NCBI GenBank assembly: GCA_020634395.1
Contig: JACKBU010000005.1
Span: 175,237 to 239,236, forward strand
Origin: Ardenticatenaceae bacterium
GTDB taxonomy: Bacteria; Chloroflexota; Anaerolineae; Promineifilales; Promineifilaceae
DNA length: 64,000 nucleotides
Direction of reading: 5' to 3'
Numbering within the stretch: position 1 is the first letter of the stretch; each line of letters begins with the position of its first letter. The notes below the pieces were generated by a model that was not told where the DNA came from, did no database searches, and worked only from the letters and a program-made list of their open reading frames with translations. This document shows positions 35,861 through 44,790 of this stretch, in pieces. Made by a program: the position numbers and the translations under genes.

Positions 35861-36970
35861 CTACTGCCGATGAACCACCATCAGGGTGATGTCGTCGGAT
35901 TGGGCAGCGCCGCCGCTGAATGCCACCACAGCGTCAAAAATACCCTGGGCCAGATGATCACTGGTTACAGGCGCATGGCTGTTGGCCCGAATAACGGCTT
36001 CCAGACCGCCCTCCTCGAACAACGTTTCTCCCTGCCGCGCCTCTGTTACCCCATCGGTATAAAGAACCAGGCTGTCGCCAGAAGCCAGGTTGATGGTGTG
36101 CTCTTCCAGGTAAACCTGGGGAAATGCGCCGAGCAGCATCCCTCGCCCCTCCAGCTGCTGGAGACGGCCGTTTTCCGCCTGCAGCCAATACGGACGATCG
36201 TGGCCGCCAGTGGCGTAGGTAAGCTGGCCGGTGCGGGTATTCAGGCTGGCAAAAAAGGCTGTTAGAAAGGGCCAGGAGCGCCGCTCGTTGATGAGAATCT
36301 GGTTGGTGCGCTGGAGAAGATCGGCCGGGGAACGGCCGTTTAACGCCTCCGTGCGGATAATCGTACGGCATAGGGCCATGAACATGGCCGCAGGCACACC
36401 CTTGCCGGTCACGTCGGCGATGACCAGATGCAGCAAATCCGCCTGAGCGGGATCAAAGATAAAGTCGTACAGGTCGCCGCCCACCTGGCGCGCAGCCTGG
36501 TAGCGGGCGGCGAACTCCCAGCCGGGAATAGAGGGCGGGCTTTCTGGCAGCAGGCTTAACTGAATTTGACGCCCGATGGCCAGTTCCTCTTCCAGCCGCT
36601 GGCGCTGGACCTCCTCCTCCATGTAGCGGCGCAGGCGGGCGGACATGAGGATCATCAAATCGGTGGCAAAGGTGGGCAGTTGGCGGGTGAGCCTGGCAAA
36701 ACACGCCTCGTTGATGAGCGTCAGGAGGCAGTCGGTAACGGCCGTGGCCGTGGCGCTGCGCACCTGGTTGTCGACCAGGGCCATTTCGCCAAACACAATC
36801 CCGGCCCTCAGATGATCCAGAACCTGTCCATGCGTGGAGATAAGCACTTCGCCGGACAGAATGAAGTACATCTCGTAGCCAATATCGCCGGCATGAAAGA
36901 TGACCTGACCGGCGGGCACCACAATTTGCTGTTCTTTGTCCAGGTAAGGGATTACGTCCTGCAGCGCCAT
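35861..36970 (-). CDS. Cyclic-nucleotide-binding domain fused to SpoIIE/RsbU-type PP2C phosphatase
   Basis: The 369-residue protein has an N-terminal cNMP-binding fold (10-125) with AGIVFGEMALVDNQVRSATATA as the phosphate-binding cassette, where FGEMALVDN...R-S-A-T matches the nucleotide pocket. A coiled linker (125-160) and a PPM-type phosphatase (165-368) follow. The metal aspartates are in GGDLYDF, VIADVTGKGVPAAMFM and LYTDGVTEA, with the last in QSDDITLMV. It should dephosphorylate a STAS antagonist, as RsbU does. It is the last gene of the minus-strand partner-switch operon 35861-38243, 10 nt after a STAS gene. Confidence 0.93.
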   Translation of the reverse strand: MALQDVIPYLDKEQQIVVPAGQVIFHAGDIGYEMYFILSGEVLISTHGQVLDHLRAGIVFGEMALVDNQVRSATATAVTDCLLTLINEACFARLTRQLPTFATDLMILMSARLRRYMEEEVQRQRLEEELAIGRQIQLSLLPESPPSIPGWEFAARYQAARQVGGDLYDFIFDPAQADLLHLVIADVTGKGVPAAMFMALCRTIIRTEALNGRSPADLLQRTNQILINERRSWPFLTAFFASLNTRTGQLTYATGGHDRPYWLQAENGRLQQLEGRGMLLGAFPQVYLEEHTINLASGDSLVLYTDGVTEARQGETLFEEGGLEAVIRANSHAPVTSDHLAQGIFDAVVAFSGGAAQSDDITLMVVHRQ

Positions 36971-36980
36971 TGGTCAACGT

Positions 36981-37400
36981 CTACTGGAAACTGGCGACGG
37001 CCGTGTCCCGGTCGGAAAAAACTTCCAGAATTCGGCTAAAACCGGTCATATCCAGCGTCTTCCGCACGCGGGGCTGCGGATTGAGCAGCTTGCAGTTGGG
37101 ATCGTGGGCGCCAGATTTATCCATCTCGTGCGAAATCTCATGGATGACGCTCCAACCGCCTTCCATGCTGGGTGGATTCTGGCCGCGCATGACCATGACG
37201 ACCGTATGCAGCCCCACCAACCCGGCACTGGACATGAACTTCACGTCGCTCAGATCGATGAGCAGTTGGCGGATGCCTTCCTGGTACAGCTCTTGTGCCC
37301 GGTCGATGAGCGCCATGTAGGATTTACCGTCCAGGTCGCCTTGCAGGCTGACGATGGCAAATGGCTGATCCGCGTTGGGCTTTTCTACAGTAATGTCCAT
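36981..37400 (-). CDS. STAS-domain anti-sigma factor antagonist
   Basis: The 139-residue protein has a STAS fold. The phosphorylatable Ser is in VKFMSSAGLVGLHTV near residue 58, a good match to the SpoIIAA/RsbV DSSG site. AAGGAGGAA precedes the ATG. In partner switching, the unphosphorylated form binds the anti-sigma kinase and frees its target. The 30 residues after the core include a variable loop with HEMDKSGAHDPN. It lies between the phosphatase and the RsbW-like kinase genes. Confidence 0.92.
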   Translation of the reverse strand: MDITVEKPNADQPFAIVSLQGDLDGKSYMALIDRAQELYQEGIRQLLIDLSDVKFMSSAGLVGLHTVVMVMRGQNPPSMEGGWSVIHEISHEMDKSGAHDPNCKLLNPQPRVRKTLDMTGFSRILEVFSDRDTAVASFQ

Positions 37401-37431
37401 TGTTCCTCCTTAACTTTTGCAGACAGGCCGG

Positions 37432-37857
37432 TTATTCAAAGGCATTGTACTTGACCAGGGTGAGCTGGTTACGGCCGTCCGAGGTCACGTTATAGTGCAG
37501 TTCGTCGGTGTAGTTGCGCATCATGTGCACGCCCATACCACCTAACGGCCGTTGCGCTAACGGCCGTGTCGTGTCGGGAGTAGGCACCAGCGTGGGGTCA
37601 AACAGTGGGGCGCTGTCTCGCAGAACGACCTGCAGCGTCAAATCTGCCCGCCAGATTTCGATCTCTACAGGTCCGGCTTCCTGTTTGTAGCCGTGCCGCA
37701 GGCTGTTAACCACGGCTTCGTTCAGAGCCACAATCATGTCGGCCACAGCATCCCCGTCGCCGCTTTCCTGCTGGAGTGTCATTTCCCATTCCTGGCGTAG
37801 AGCCGCCAGGTCGTTCAGGGCGATGGTCTGAGAGACGGCGTGCAAGCGCTTCATCAA
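37432..37857 (-). CDS. RsbW-like serine kinase (anti-sigma regulatory factor)
   Basis: The 141-residue HATPase_c protein has an N box MIVALNEAVVNSLRHGYKQE near residue 45 and a glycine-rich G2 lid RPLGGMGVHMMRNYTDEL near residue 100. This is the single-domain GHKL Ser kinase of the RsbW/SpoIIAB family. It should phosphorylate the STAS proteins encoded on either side. It overlaps the upstream STAS gene by 4 nt, and 31 nt separate it from the next. No sigma factor gene is seen nearby, so its final target is unknown. Confidence 0.92.
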   Translation of the reverse strand: MMKRLHAVSQTIALNDLAALRQEWEMTLQQESGDGDAVADMIVALNEAVVNSLRHGYKQEAGPVEIEIWRADLTLQVVLRDSAPLFDPTLVPTPDTTRPLAQRPLGGMGVHMMRNYTDELHYNVTSDGRNQLTLVKYNAFE

Positions 37858-38243
37858 AATGAGTCAACGGCCGTTTGCCGATCGTGGTGAATTTCCAAAA
37901 ACATATCGTAACCGGCGACACCGAGCGCCTTCATCCCGTTTTTGGAAGGATTAAGCAGTTTCAGATTCGGCGAGCGATAGGTGCCGGCCAGGATGCCCTG
38001 CCTCATGGCCTTGCTGTCGGCGCCGCTGCTGTCTTGCAGCAGTTGGAACACCGCTTGAATGCCGCGCAAACCGGCGCTGCTGATATACGGAACCTCTTCC
38101 AGGTCCAGCAGAATGTGCCGGCTGCCTTCAGCGACAGCCTTTTGCGCCTGGCTTTGCAGCGGTTCCTCGTCCATCAAGTCGCCTTTGAGGTGAAAGATGG
38201 TGACAGGAAAACGGCCGTTGGCTTCCGAAGTTGTAATCTCCAT
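37854..38243 (-). CDS. STAS-domain anti-sigma factor antagonist (second copy)
   Basis: The 129-residue protein has a STAS fold with the conserved VPYISSAGLRGIQAVFQLL segment near residue 57, including the predicted phospho-Ser. It differs from the other STAS protein (36981-37400) in its loop (LLQDSSGADSKAM) and C terminus. AAAGGAG lies upstream. It is first in the partner-switch operon and its stop overlaps the kinase start by ATGA. Two antagonists with one kinase could let two inputs reach the same target. Confidence 0.92.
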   Translation of the reverse strand: MEITTSEANGRFPVTIFHLKGDLMDEEPLQSQAQKAVAEGSRHILLDLEEVPYISSAGLRGIQAVFQLLQDSSGADSKAMRQGILAGTYRSPNLKLLNPSKNGMKALGVAGYDMFLEIHHDRQTAVDSF

Positions 38244-38515
38244 GACGTTGCGCTCCTTTTGTCCAATCAGAATCGTTCACAATTCAAGAAAGAACATTTG
38301 CGAATTACCGGCACGTTTTGCCGGTGGGTTTCATTTGAGTGGCAAGCACCTGTTACCGTATTTCTGGGGGTGATTCAAAACAACGTCGTTTTGCACAACG
38401 CGTAAAAAGACAAATGTGACGATACAAAGAAGAACTACGTTGCTAGATTGTGCCTTAAGTTAAGCAAAAACACAATACAAGTGTTCTATTTAAATTGGTC
38501 GTTTCAGGCAGGAGT

Positions 38516-39115
38516 TTAGTGCAAGGAGCGGAGTTTTTCTTCAATCGCCAGAATATGCTGCTTTTTCAGGTGATTGCGCAGCATCCGGGCGGCGGGGGTG
38601 AAGTAGGTGTGGTGCCGCATGAAAGCCAGCTGGCCTTCATACCAGAGCCGGGGGGGCATCTCATGGCCGAAGTTGGCCCATTCTTGCTGTAGCAGGGCAT
38701 TGCGCACAAAAAAGTCGGGGCGGCCCAGTACGTCCAGATCAGCATCAGCCACGATTTCTTCCAGCAAGTTGCGCGGCGACTGGGGCAGGCGTGTCGCCAT
38801 GATCATGCCTAAAATTACTTCTATGTCGCGGGAGGCAAAATCGTATTCAGGCAAAATCTGAGCAGCAACGCGCACGCCGGCCAGTTCATGGCTGGCATAC
38901 ACTTCGGTAAACCCGATGTCATGGAAGGCGGCGGCGACTTCAATGAGACGTAGTTCGGCTTCGGAGACGCCGCTGTGCTGCGCAATTTGTAAGCTGGCCG
39001 GTAGGACGTCTTCCTGAGTATGCCAGATGGTGTGGTAGGTAAACTTGGGTGGTATGTCGGTTTTCAGGCGAGCTAAAGCGTAGGCAACGGCACCAGCAAA
39101 ATCGGGCTGGTTCAT
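38516..39115 (-). CDS. HD-domain phosphohydrolase-like protein
   Basis: The 199-residue protein has the HD metal motif: a first His in YHTIWHTQEDVL near residue 30, then AAAFHDIGFTEVYASHE near residue 62, then DADLDVLG near residue 123. The order and spacing match HD hydrolases acting on nucleotides or phosphates. AAAGGAG is found 7 nt upstream of the ATG. The substrate is unknown. A 272-bp AT-rich gap separates it from the partner-switch operon. Confidence 0.85.
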   Translation of the reverse strand: MNQPDFAGAVAYALARLKTDIPPKFTYHTIWHTQEDVLPASLQIAQHSGVSEAELRLIEVAAAFHDIGFTEVYASHELAGVRVAAQILPEYDFASRDIEVILGMIMATRLPQSPRNLLEEIVADADLDVLGRPDFFVRNALLQQEWANFGHEMPPRLWYEGQLAFMRHHTYFTPAARMLRNHLKKQHILAIEEKLRSLH

Positions 39116-39210
39116 TCTAACGCTCCTTTGAGCGCTGACGCTCGTTGGTTACAGCATAGGTTCATGAGTAACGGCCGTTTCGCCGGCCATCAACCTGGCC
39201 AAACAACACA

Positions 39211-39990
39211 TCACAACACCTGCACCTGCCCGGTTTGCAAATCCACCGCCAGATAAACTGCACCTGGCGACCAGTCTGGGGTGGCATAAAGCCGCCGGCC
39301 ATCTGGCGCAAACAGGTAACCGCCGCCGGGAAAATCCTCGTCGCTTGTTCGCCCTGCCTGCGTGGCCACGGCAATCCACAGGCCATAGGTGCGCGCATAA
39401 CGGGCCAGGTGATCCTGGCATTCGCCCGCCCACCATTCATATCCTGTCTGCCAGTTGCGTGTTGCCTGGTCGCCATACAGGCCCGGCGCCGCCAGCTCAA
39501 ATACCATCTGCGCGCCCTGGCGCTGGCAGGCGGCAAAAACTGCCTCGTTGCCAATGTCGGCGCAGATGGCAATGCCAAAGGTTAAGTCATCGTGCTGAAA
39601 AATGGGCGTTTCTTCGCCGGGTGAAAACCAGGCGACTTCCTCGTCTTCGATGGTGATTTTGCGGTAGATGCCCAGCAGTTGGCCCTGGCGTACGGCCGTA
39701 TGCGTGATAAATGGTTTGCCTTTAGGATTGTTTTCGATAAACCCAGACAGGATTGTCCCAGGAAAGCGCTGGCTTAGCTGCAGCAGTTGGGCCACTTCCG
39801 GCCCATCCAGGCGCAGTTTAACGGCCGGATCGCGTGTGGGGTCGGCGTAACCGGTGATGTTCATTTCTGGGAAACCCACGATGTCCACGTTGCGAGCCGC
39901 GGCCTGATCCAGATAGCCCGCCATGGCCGCCAGGTTTTCCGTGATGGCGCCTTTTTCACAGCGCATTTGGATGAGACCGATCCGCACCAT
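39211..39990 (-). CDS. Carbon-nitrogen hydrolase (nitrilase superfamily)
   Basis: From ATG 39990 the product has 259 residues, starting VRIGLIQMRCEKGA, the usual beginning for this family. The Glu-Lys-Cys triad is visible: Glu in GFPEMNITGY near residue 43, Lys in IYRKITIEDEE near 110 and Cys in GIAICADIGNEAVF near 140. It likely hydrolyses an amide or nitrile. In-frame ATGs at 40047 and 40011 have no better support. A second member of the same superfamily lies at 54337-55080 with low similarity. Confidence 0.88.
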   Translation of the reverse strand: MVRIGLIQMRCEKGAITENLAAMAGYLDQAAARNVDIVGFPEMNITGYADPTRDPAVKLRLDGPEVAQLLQLSQRFPGTILSGFIENNPKGKPFITHTAVRQGQLLGIYRKITIEDEEVAWFSPGEETPIFQHDDLTFGIAICADIGNEAVFAACQRQGAQMVFELAAPGLYGDQATRNWQTGYEWWAGECQDHLARYARTYGLWIAVATQAGRTSDEDFPGGGYLFAPDGRRLYATPDWSPGAVYLAVDLQTGQVQVL

Positions 39991-40181
39991 GCTCTTCCTG
40001 CCTTTTCTTGCCATAACGTTGCCAGTTACTGCATTTGCATGTACCATTTTGGCTAACTGGGTGCGATCCTCGGATTTTCCTGGCTGTCTGGCTTATAGTG
40101 TGTGGAGCGCACCTTTTTATTTAGTATTTTCTAAATCGCGCCGGCCAATTTCAATAACCGTGCAGCACTAAATAGGAGAAT

Positions 40182-40454
40182 ATGAACGTCATTAAAGTAT
40201 CATCCGGTTCACGAACAGCAGCAGTCGCCGGAGCGATTGCGGGATCTTTTCGGGAGAATGGCCGCACGGAAGTGCAGGCTATTGGCGCTGGCGCAGTAAA
40301 TCAGGCCATGAAAGCCATCATCATCGCCAAAGGGTATCTGGCGGAAGAAGGAAAGCCCATTGTCTTTGTGCCGTCTTTTGTCGAAATTGAGATCGATGGT
40401 GAAGTGCGTACGGCCGTTCGCCTGGCAATAGAGCCGGGCCAAACGGCCGTCTGA
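40182..40454 (+). CDS. spoVS: Stage V sporulation protein S (SpoVS)-like, Alba-related
   Basis: The 90-residue protein is an almost canonical SpoVS: MNVIKVSSGSRTAAVAGAIA at the start, then EVQAIGAGAVNQAMKAIIIA and a C-terminal strand with PSFVEIEIDGEVRTAVRLAI. The fold is related to Alba and is thought to bind nucleic acid. SpoVS occurs in many non-sporulating bacteria, Chloroflexota and Deinococcota among them, so its presence does not imply endospores. AGGAG lies 5 nt upstream. A small hairpin (40119-40136) lies in the leader. Confidence 0.93.
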   Translation: MNVIKVSSGSRTAAVAGAIAGSFRENGRTEVQAIGAGAVNQAMKAIIIAKGYLAEEGKPIVFVPSFVEIEIDGEVRTAVRLAIEPGQTAV

Positions 40455-40528
40455 AATTCCGGTATTCAATCGGGCCACGCCACCAAGTATAACGGGTAAG
40501 CGCCGGTTTTGCCTATCCGTTTAGAGAT

Positions 40529-40557
40529 ACGGTCGTAGAGATACGGCCGTTTTTTTT
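40529..40557 (+). terminator. Intrinsic terminator built from ACGGCCGT
   Basis: The stem pairs ACGGTCGT (40529-40536) with ACGGCCGT (40543-40550) through one G-U pair and a 6-nt loop, followed by eight T residues. It ends the spoVS transcript. Confidence 0.75.
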
Positions 40558-40583
40558 GTCCGGGGTTAGAGCAACGTCAGCCC

Positions 40584-41372
40584 ATGAGCTTGCCAGCGTA
40601 TTCCACGATGTTTTGGGTAACGGCCGTTCTCGCCATGATCCTGGTGGGTATTTCCAAAGCCGGGTTTGGCAGCGGCACGGGTCTCGTCGCCACCCCGCTG
40701 TTGGCCCTCACCATCCCTGTGGCTGAAGCCGCCGCCCTGCTGCTGCCCCTTCTAATCATCGCCGACATGTTTGCCCTTTATCACTATTGGCAAAAGTTTG
40801 ATCGACGCCTCATCCGGCTTATGCTGCCTTGCGCGGCCGTCGGTATCTTCGTGGGCGCGTTGTTTTTTGAATCGTTCAGTCACAATGAACGCGTGCTCAA
40901 GCTGGGGATTGGCGTTTTATCCATATCGTTTGTCCTGTTTGAGGTCTTTCGCACGCAGATATTCGATCGCCTGGGAGAGAAACGGCCGTCTTCCCTCAGC
41001 GGCGTCTTCTTGAGTGGACTGGCCGGCTTTACCTCGACGCTGGCCCATGCCGGTGGCCCTCCGGCCACCATGTACCTGCTGCCCCAGCAGCTGCCGCGAC
41101 AGCTGTTTGTTGGCACATCAGTTTTGTTTTTTGCCGTCGTGAACCTTCTAAAATTAATCCCCTACGGCTATTTGGGTCTGTTGAAAGTGGGAAACCTGTC
41201 AACAATTCTCATTCTGGCACCACTGGCTTATGTGGGCGTGCGGCTGGGAGTCTATTTGAACGGGCGTATAACCGACAAATGGTTCAACCGCCTGATCTAT
41301 GCTTTGCTCTTTTTAACCGGCGTGCAGCTCATTCTGGGCACAAACCTGCTGGACTTTGCTTTGAAGCGTTAA
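40584..41372 (+). CDS. TSUP (TauE/SafE)-family sulfite/anion exporter
   Basis: The 262-residue protein has about eight membrane segments and the two short repeats typical of TauE/SafE transporters: GISKAGFGSGTGLVATPLLA near residue 22 and TLAHAGGPPATMYLLPQQL near 150. Family members move sulfite, sulfonates or related anions. No sulfur genes are adjacent, so the substrate is open. No good ribosome-binding site is visible. Confidence 0.9.
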   Translation: MSLPAYSTMFWVTAVLAMILVGISKAGFGSGTGLVATPLLALTIPVAEAAALLLPLLIIADMFALYHYWQKFDRRLIRLMLPCAAVGIFVGALFFESFSHNERVLKLGIGVLSISFVLFEVFRTQIFDRLGEKRPSSLSGVFLSGLAGFTSTLAHAGGPPATMYLLPQQLPRQLFVGTSVLFFAVVNLLKLIPYGYLGLLKVGNLSTILILAPLAYVGVRLGVYLNGRITDKWFNRLIYALLFLTGVQLILGTNLLDFALKR

Positions 41373-41415
41373 TCTCATATCAGCGGGTGCGGTGGAGCAG
41401 CTCAGCTTGTAACAT

Positions 41416-42570
41416 TTAGCCTTTGTAACGCTCTTTGACGTCTACGGCCGTTACGTAGCGCATGGCCGTCTGGGCGCTGGTCCAGCCAAACCAGGCCATC
41501 AATTCATCGATGCCATAGCCCAGCCGGGCCATCTTCGTGGCGCACGTATGACGGCAGTCATGGGCCGACAGCTTTTCGGGTAGTCCTGATTTTTTACCCA
41601 GATAAGCTACTCGCTCGCTGATGCGCACCCGGTTTAGACCCTCGGTTTGCAGCTGCCCTCCCTGGCCGTTCTTCAGCAGCCGCGTCGTAGCCAGAACGAG
41701 AGGGCCGTCCGGGTGAAGGGTGGGGGGATAGAGCCTTTCCAGATAGTGGGAAACTATTTTGTGGGTCTGGGCCGTGAGCTTGTGGGTTGTCCACTCGTGG
41801 TCTGTACCTTTAACCTTCGGGCGATAAAACCGCATCTCGCCGGCAGCCAGATCCATGTCGCTGGCTTTGAGGAGTGCGACTTCGCTGGCCCGCAGGCCGT
41901 GGTCCAACAGCAGGCACATGAGCAGCGCGTCTCGATAGGCCTGCGGCGATTCGTTGGCGGGCTGTTTGAGGGCAACGGCCGTTGCCTCATCCAGCAGCGT
42001 CGCCTTGCGCTTTTTGGTCGAGCGGCGGGTGACAACGACGCTGCGGCGGCGATTTTCCGGTTTGTAGGCATAGGTAACTTCGTCAATGCGCGTTTGTTCT
42101 CGCTGCTCGTCGACGTTTAATCCGCCTGAGCGCGAATAGCCTTTGATGGTTTGAATCAACAAGCCTTCTTCGCGAGGAATAACCCCGGCCTTGACGGCCA
42201 TCCCGGCATAGACCTTCACCGTGGATAGGCGCGCGTTCACCGAAGAAATGGCATAATTTTCGCCTAACTGCCACTGTACGAACCCTTCCACAATGCCCCA
42301 GGTCACGCCGCGCCAGGCGTCGGGATTCGTCTGAAAATCGGCTCCGTTTTCAAGTTCCAGCCCGATGTCCAGCAAGTATTCAGCGAACAATTCCAGGTCG
42401 CGGGCATGGCGTTTGATGGTGTTGGCCGATTTCTCGTTGAGATAACGGCGGAATATACTTTGGCCAGCCACACGATTGGCGATTTGACCGGCCACCTCCA
42501 ATGGTGACGGATTTGAGATTTGCAAAGAAGAGAGGTTAGCAGGTTTTTGATTGGGTGCGGATTTATCCAT
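41416..42570 (-). CDS. Tyrosine recombinase/integrase
   Basis: The 384-residue protein has an N-terminal SAM-like core-binding domain (about 40-150) and a catalytic domain (200-384). The catalytic Arg is in LLDHGLRASEVALL, the His-x-x-Arg pair in SAHDCRHTCATKMARLG, a His/Trp-equivalent in MAWFGWTSAQTAMRY and the nucleophile is the Tyr of MRYVTAV. It is intact. No phage, plasmid or cassette genes lie next to it, and it is longer than XerC/XerD (about 300). It may be a solitary recombinase or a relic of an integrated element. A perfect inverted repeat (42602-42624) lies just upstream of its start. Confidence 0.9.
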   Translation of the reverse strand: MDKSAPNQKPANLSSLQISNPSPLEVAGQIANRVAGQSIFRRYLNEKSANTIKRHARDLELFAEYLLDIGLELENGADFQTNPDAWRGVTWGIVEGFVQWQLGENYAISSVNARLSTVKVYAGMAVKAGVIPREEGLLIQTIKGYSRSGGLNVDEQREQTRIDEVTYAYKPENRRRSVVVTRRSTKKRKATLLDEATAVALKQPANESPQAYRDALLMCLLLDHGLRASEVALLKASDMDLAAGEMRFYRPKVKGTDHEWTTHKLTAQTHKIVSHYLERLYPPTLHPDGPLVLATTRLLKNGQGGQLQTEGLNRVRISERVAYLGKKSGLPEKLSAHDCRHTCATKMARLGYGIDELMAWFGWTSAQTAMRYVTAVDVKERYKG

Positions 42571-42601
42571 GCCCTACAGCATACCATAAAATATACTTTT
42601 T

Positions 42602-42624
42602 GTACATACCTATAAAATATGTAC
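42602..42624. repeat. Inverted repeat upstream of integrase
   Basis: GTACATA (42602-42608) and TATGTAC (42618-42624) form a perfect 7-bp inverted repeat around an AT-rich 9-bp spacer, in a strongly AT-rich patch between the integrase start and the CopB stop. The form suits a recombinase binding site or an operator for the integrase promoter. Confidence 0.5.
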
Positions 42625-42659
42625 GCCTATTAAACGAGAAAAAACAAGACTGTCACGGG

Positions 42660-44714
42660 CTAAGTAAGAGATACCCGGCGTAACGTCTGGGCATTGACGG
42701 CCACGATGATAGTGCTCAGCGACATAATTAGCGCGCCTACGGCCGGCGGCATAAAAATGCCCCAGGGGGCCAGAATGCCTGCGGCCAGCGGAATGGCGAT
42801 GATATTGTACCCGGCGGCCCACCAGATGTTCTGTTTCATCTTGCGTTGGCTGGCTTTACTTAATTCGATGACATTCACCACATCCAGCGGATTGGACTGC
42901 ACCAGAATTAGCCCCGCCGATTCCACAGCTACATCGGTGCCGCTGCCAATGGCAATGCCGATGTCGGCGCGGGTCAGGGCTGGAGCGTCGTTAACGCCAT
43001 CGCCTACCATGGCTACCAGTTTGCCTTGCTTCTGCAGCTCGCTGACCTTGTTGTCTTTGTCCTCTGGCAGTACCTCCGCGAAGTAGCGGTCGATCTGCAA
43101 TTCATCAGCCACAGCCTGGGCGACATCCTGGCTGTCACCGGTAAGCATGGCGACCTCAACGCCCATGTCGTGCAGTTTTTGCACGGCCGTTCGGCTTTCC
43201 TCCCGGATGACATCCGCCAGAGCAAAGGCGGCAACGACCGCTTCTTCGCGGATCAGGTAAATGACGGCCTGGCCTCTCCTGCCGGCTTTCTGGTCAAAAT
43301 CCGCAATAGGCGGCGGCAGTTGAAGCCCCAAAGATTCTAGCAAGCGCGGCCCTCCGGCGTAGACGGCCGTTCCACGGACAGCCCCCTGCACACCGCGCCC
43401 CTTCAACGCCTCAAAATCGTCAATCTCCTGTGGTTCTACGCCTTGCTCCTGGGCCGCAGACATAATAGCGCGAGCGATCACATGTTCCGAATCGCTTTCC
43501 AGGCCGGCCGCCAGAGCCAGTGCTTCTTCCTGGTCAATCGCGTCGGTAGTGGCTATATCGACGACGCCCTGCTCACCTTTGGTCAGCGTACCCGTTTTAT
43601 CGAAGATGATGGTATCCAGGTTACGGGCCGCTTCCAGCGCACGCCGATCCCGCACAAGGATACCGCTGCCGGCTGCCAGTGAAGTCGTGATAGCCACGAC
43701 CAGGGGCACCGCCAGCCCCAACGCATGGGGACAAGCAATGACCAGCACGGTCACTACCCGTTTGAGTACTTCTACGTTGAACCCGGTAACGACGATCCAA
43801 ATAACGGCCGTAACCACTGCGGCCGCCAATGCTGCATAAAACAGGAACGCTGCCGCCCGATCGGCCAGCAGCTGGGTCTTCGACTTGCTTGCCTGAGCTT
43901 CCTCTACCAGTCGCACGATGCCCGACAGTGTGGTGTCCTCGCCCGTGGCCGTTACTTTGAAACGCAGACTGCCACCACCTTCGTTGACGGTGCCGCCAAT
44001 CACCTGGTCGCCCGGCTCCTTCTTCACCAATTTCGATTCGCCGGTAATCATCGCTTCGTTGACCTCTGAGCTGCCCTCGTAGACTTCTCCATCGGCGGGG
44101 ATACTCGCTCCGGGGCGGACCAGTACTTTGTCGCCATTTTGCAGGCTGGCGACTGGCACTTTTTTGGTCTGACCACCGTCTACGAGGCGCTCAGCTTCGT
44201 CGGGCATGAGCTTGGCAAGCTCATCCAGCGCACCCGAAGCCTGGCGAACACTGCGCATTTCTAGCCAGTGCCCCAGGAGCATAACGTCGATTAGCGTAAC
44301 CAGCTCCCAGAAAAAGCTTTCGCCCAAATCGGCAAAGAGAGTCGCCAGACTGTAAATAAAAGACACGGTAATCGCCAGTGAAATCAATGTCATCATGCCT
44401 GGCTGGCGTTCACGCAGCTCTCCAACGGCCATTTGCAGAAACGGTAGTCCGCCATAAAGGAAAATGATGACTGACAAGACTGGTGTAATCCACTGGCTGC
44501 CGGGGAGATCGGGCACGGAGTATCCCAACCAACTTTGAAGCGCCGGGCTGAAAACGAGCACGGGGATGCTGAGCAGCAGCGAGACCCAGAAGCGCCGCCG
44601 AAACATCCTCTCGTGGTCGCTATGCTGATGGTCGCCATGTGGGTTGTGGTGGTCGCTGGCTTCAGAATGGGATGGAGGGGAAACGGCCGTTTCCCCTCGC
44701 TGATGGGTATTCAT
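42660..44714 (-). CDS. copB: Copper-translocating P-type ATPase, CopB type
   Basis: The 684-residue P1B ATPase has a His-rich N terminus (SEASDHHNPHGDHQHSDHE) in place of CxxC heavy-metal domains. The intramembrane motif is CPH (VIACPHALGLAVPL), not CPC, which marks the CopB-like P1B-3 subgroup. The phosphorylated Asp is in IIFDKTGTLTKGE, the A-domain TGE in AMITGESKLV, and the hinge in GDGVNDAPAL. Members export Cu2+, Ag+ or Cu+. It lies next to the integrase and could be accessory, but no copper regulator or chaperone gene is seen. Confidence 0.93.
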   Translation of the reverse strand: MNTHQRGETAVSPPSHSEASDHHNPHGDHQHSDHERMFRRRFWVSLLLSIPVLVFSPALQSWLGYSVPDLPGSQWITPVLSVIIFLYGGLPFLQMAVGELRERQPGMMTLISLAITVSFIYSLATLFADLGESFFWELVTLIDVMLLGHWLEMRSVRQASGALDELAKLMPDEAERLVDGGQTKKVPVASLQNGDKVLVRPGASIPADGEVYEGSSEVNEAMITGESKLVKKEPGDQVIGGTVNEGGGSLRFKVTATGEDTTLSGIVRLVEEAQASKSKTQLLADRAAAFLFYAALAAAVVTAVIWIVVTGFNVEVLKRVVTVLVIACPHALGLAVPLVVAITTSLAAGSGILVRDRRALEAARNLDTIIFDKTGTLTKGEQGVVDIATTDAIDQEEALALAAGLESDSEHVIARAIMSAAQEQGVEPQEIDDFEALKGRGVQGAVRGTAVYAGGPRLLESLGLQLPPPIADFDQKAGRRGQAVIYLIREEAVVAAFALADVIREESRTAVQKLHDMGVEVAMLTGDSQDVAQAVADELQIDRYFAEVLPEDKDNKVSELQKQGKLVAMVGDGVNDAPALTRADIGIAIGSGTDVAVESAGLILVQSNPLDVVNVIELSKASQRKMKQNIWWAAGYNIIAIPLAAGILAPWGIFMPPAVGALIMSLSTIIVAVNAQTLRRVSLT

Positions 44715-44790
44715 TTCTTTAGTGTAGCATGCGTTCCCCTAATTGCTAGTTTGGTTGTGTATATATTTCTAACTAGCTATGCGAATTTCA

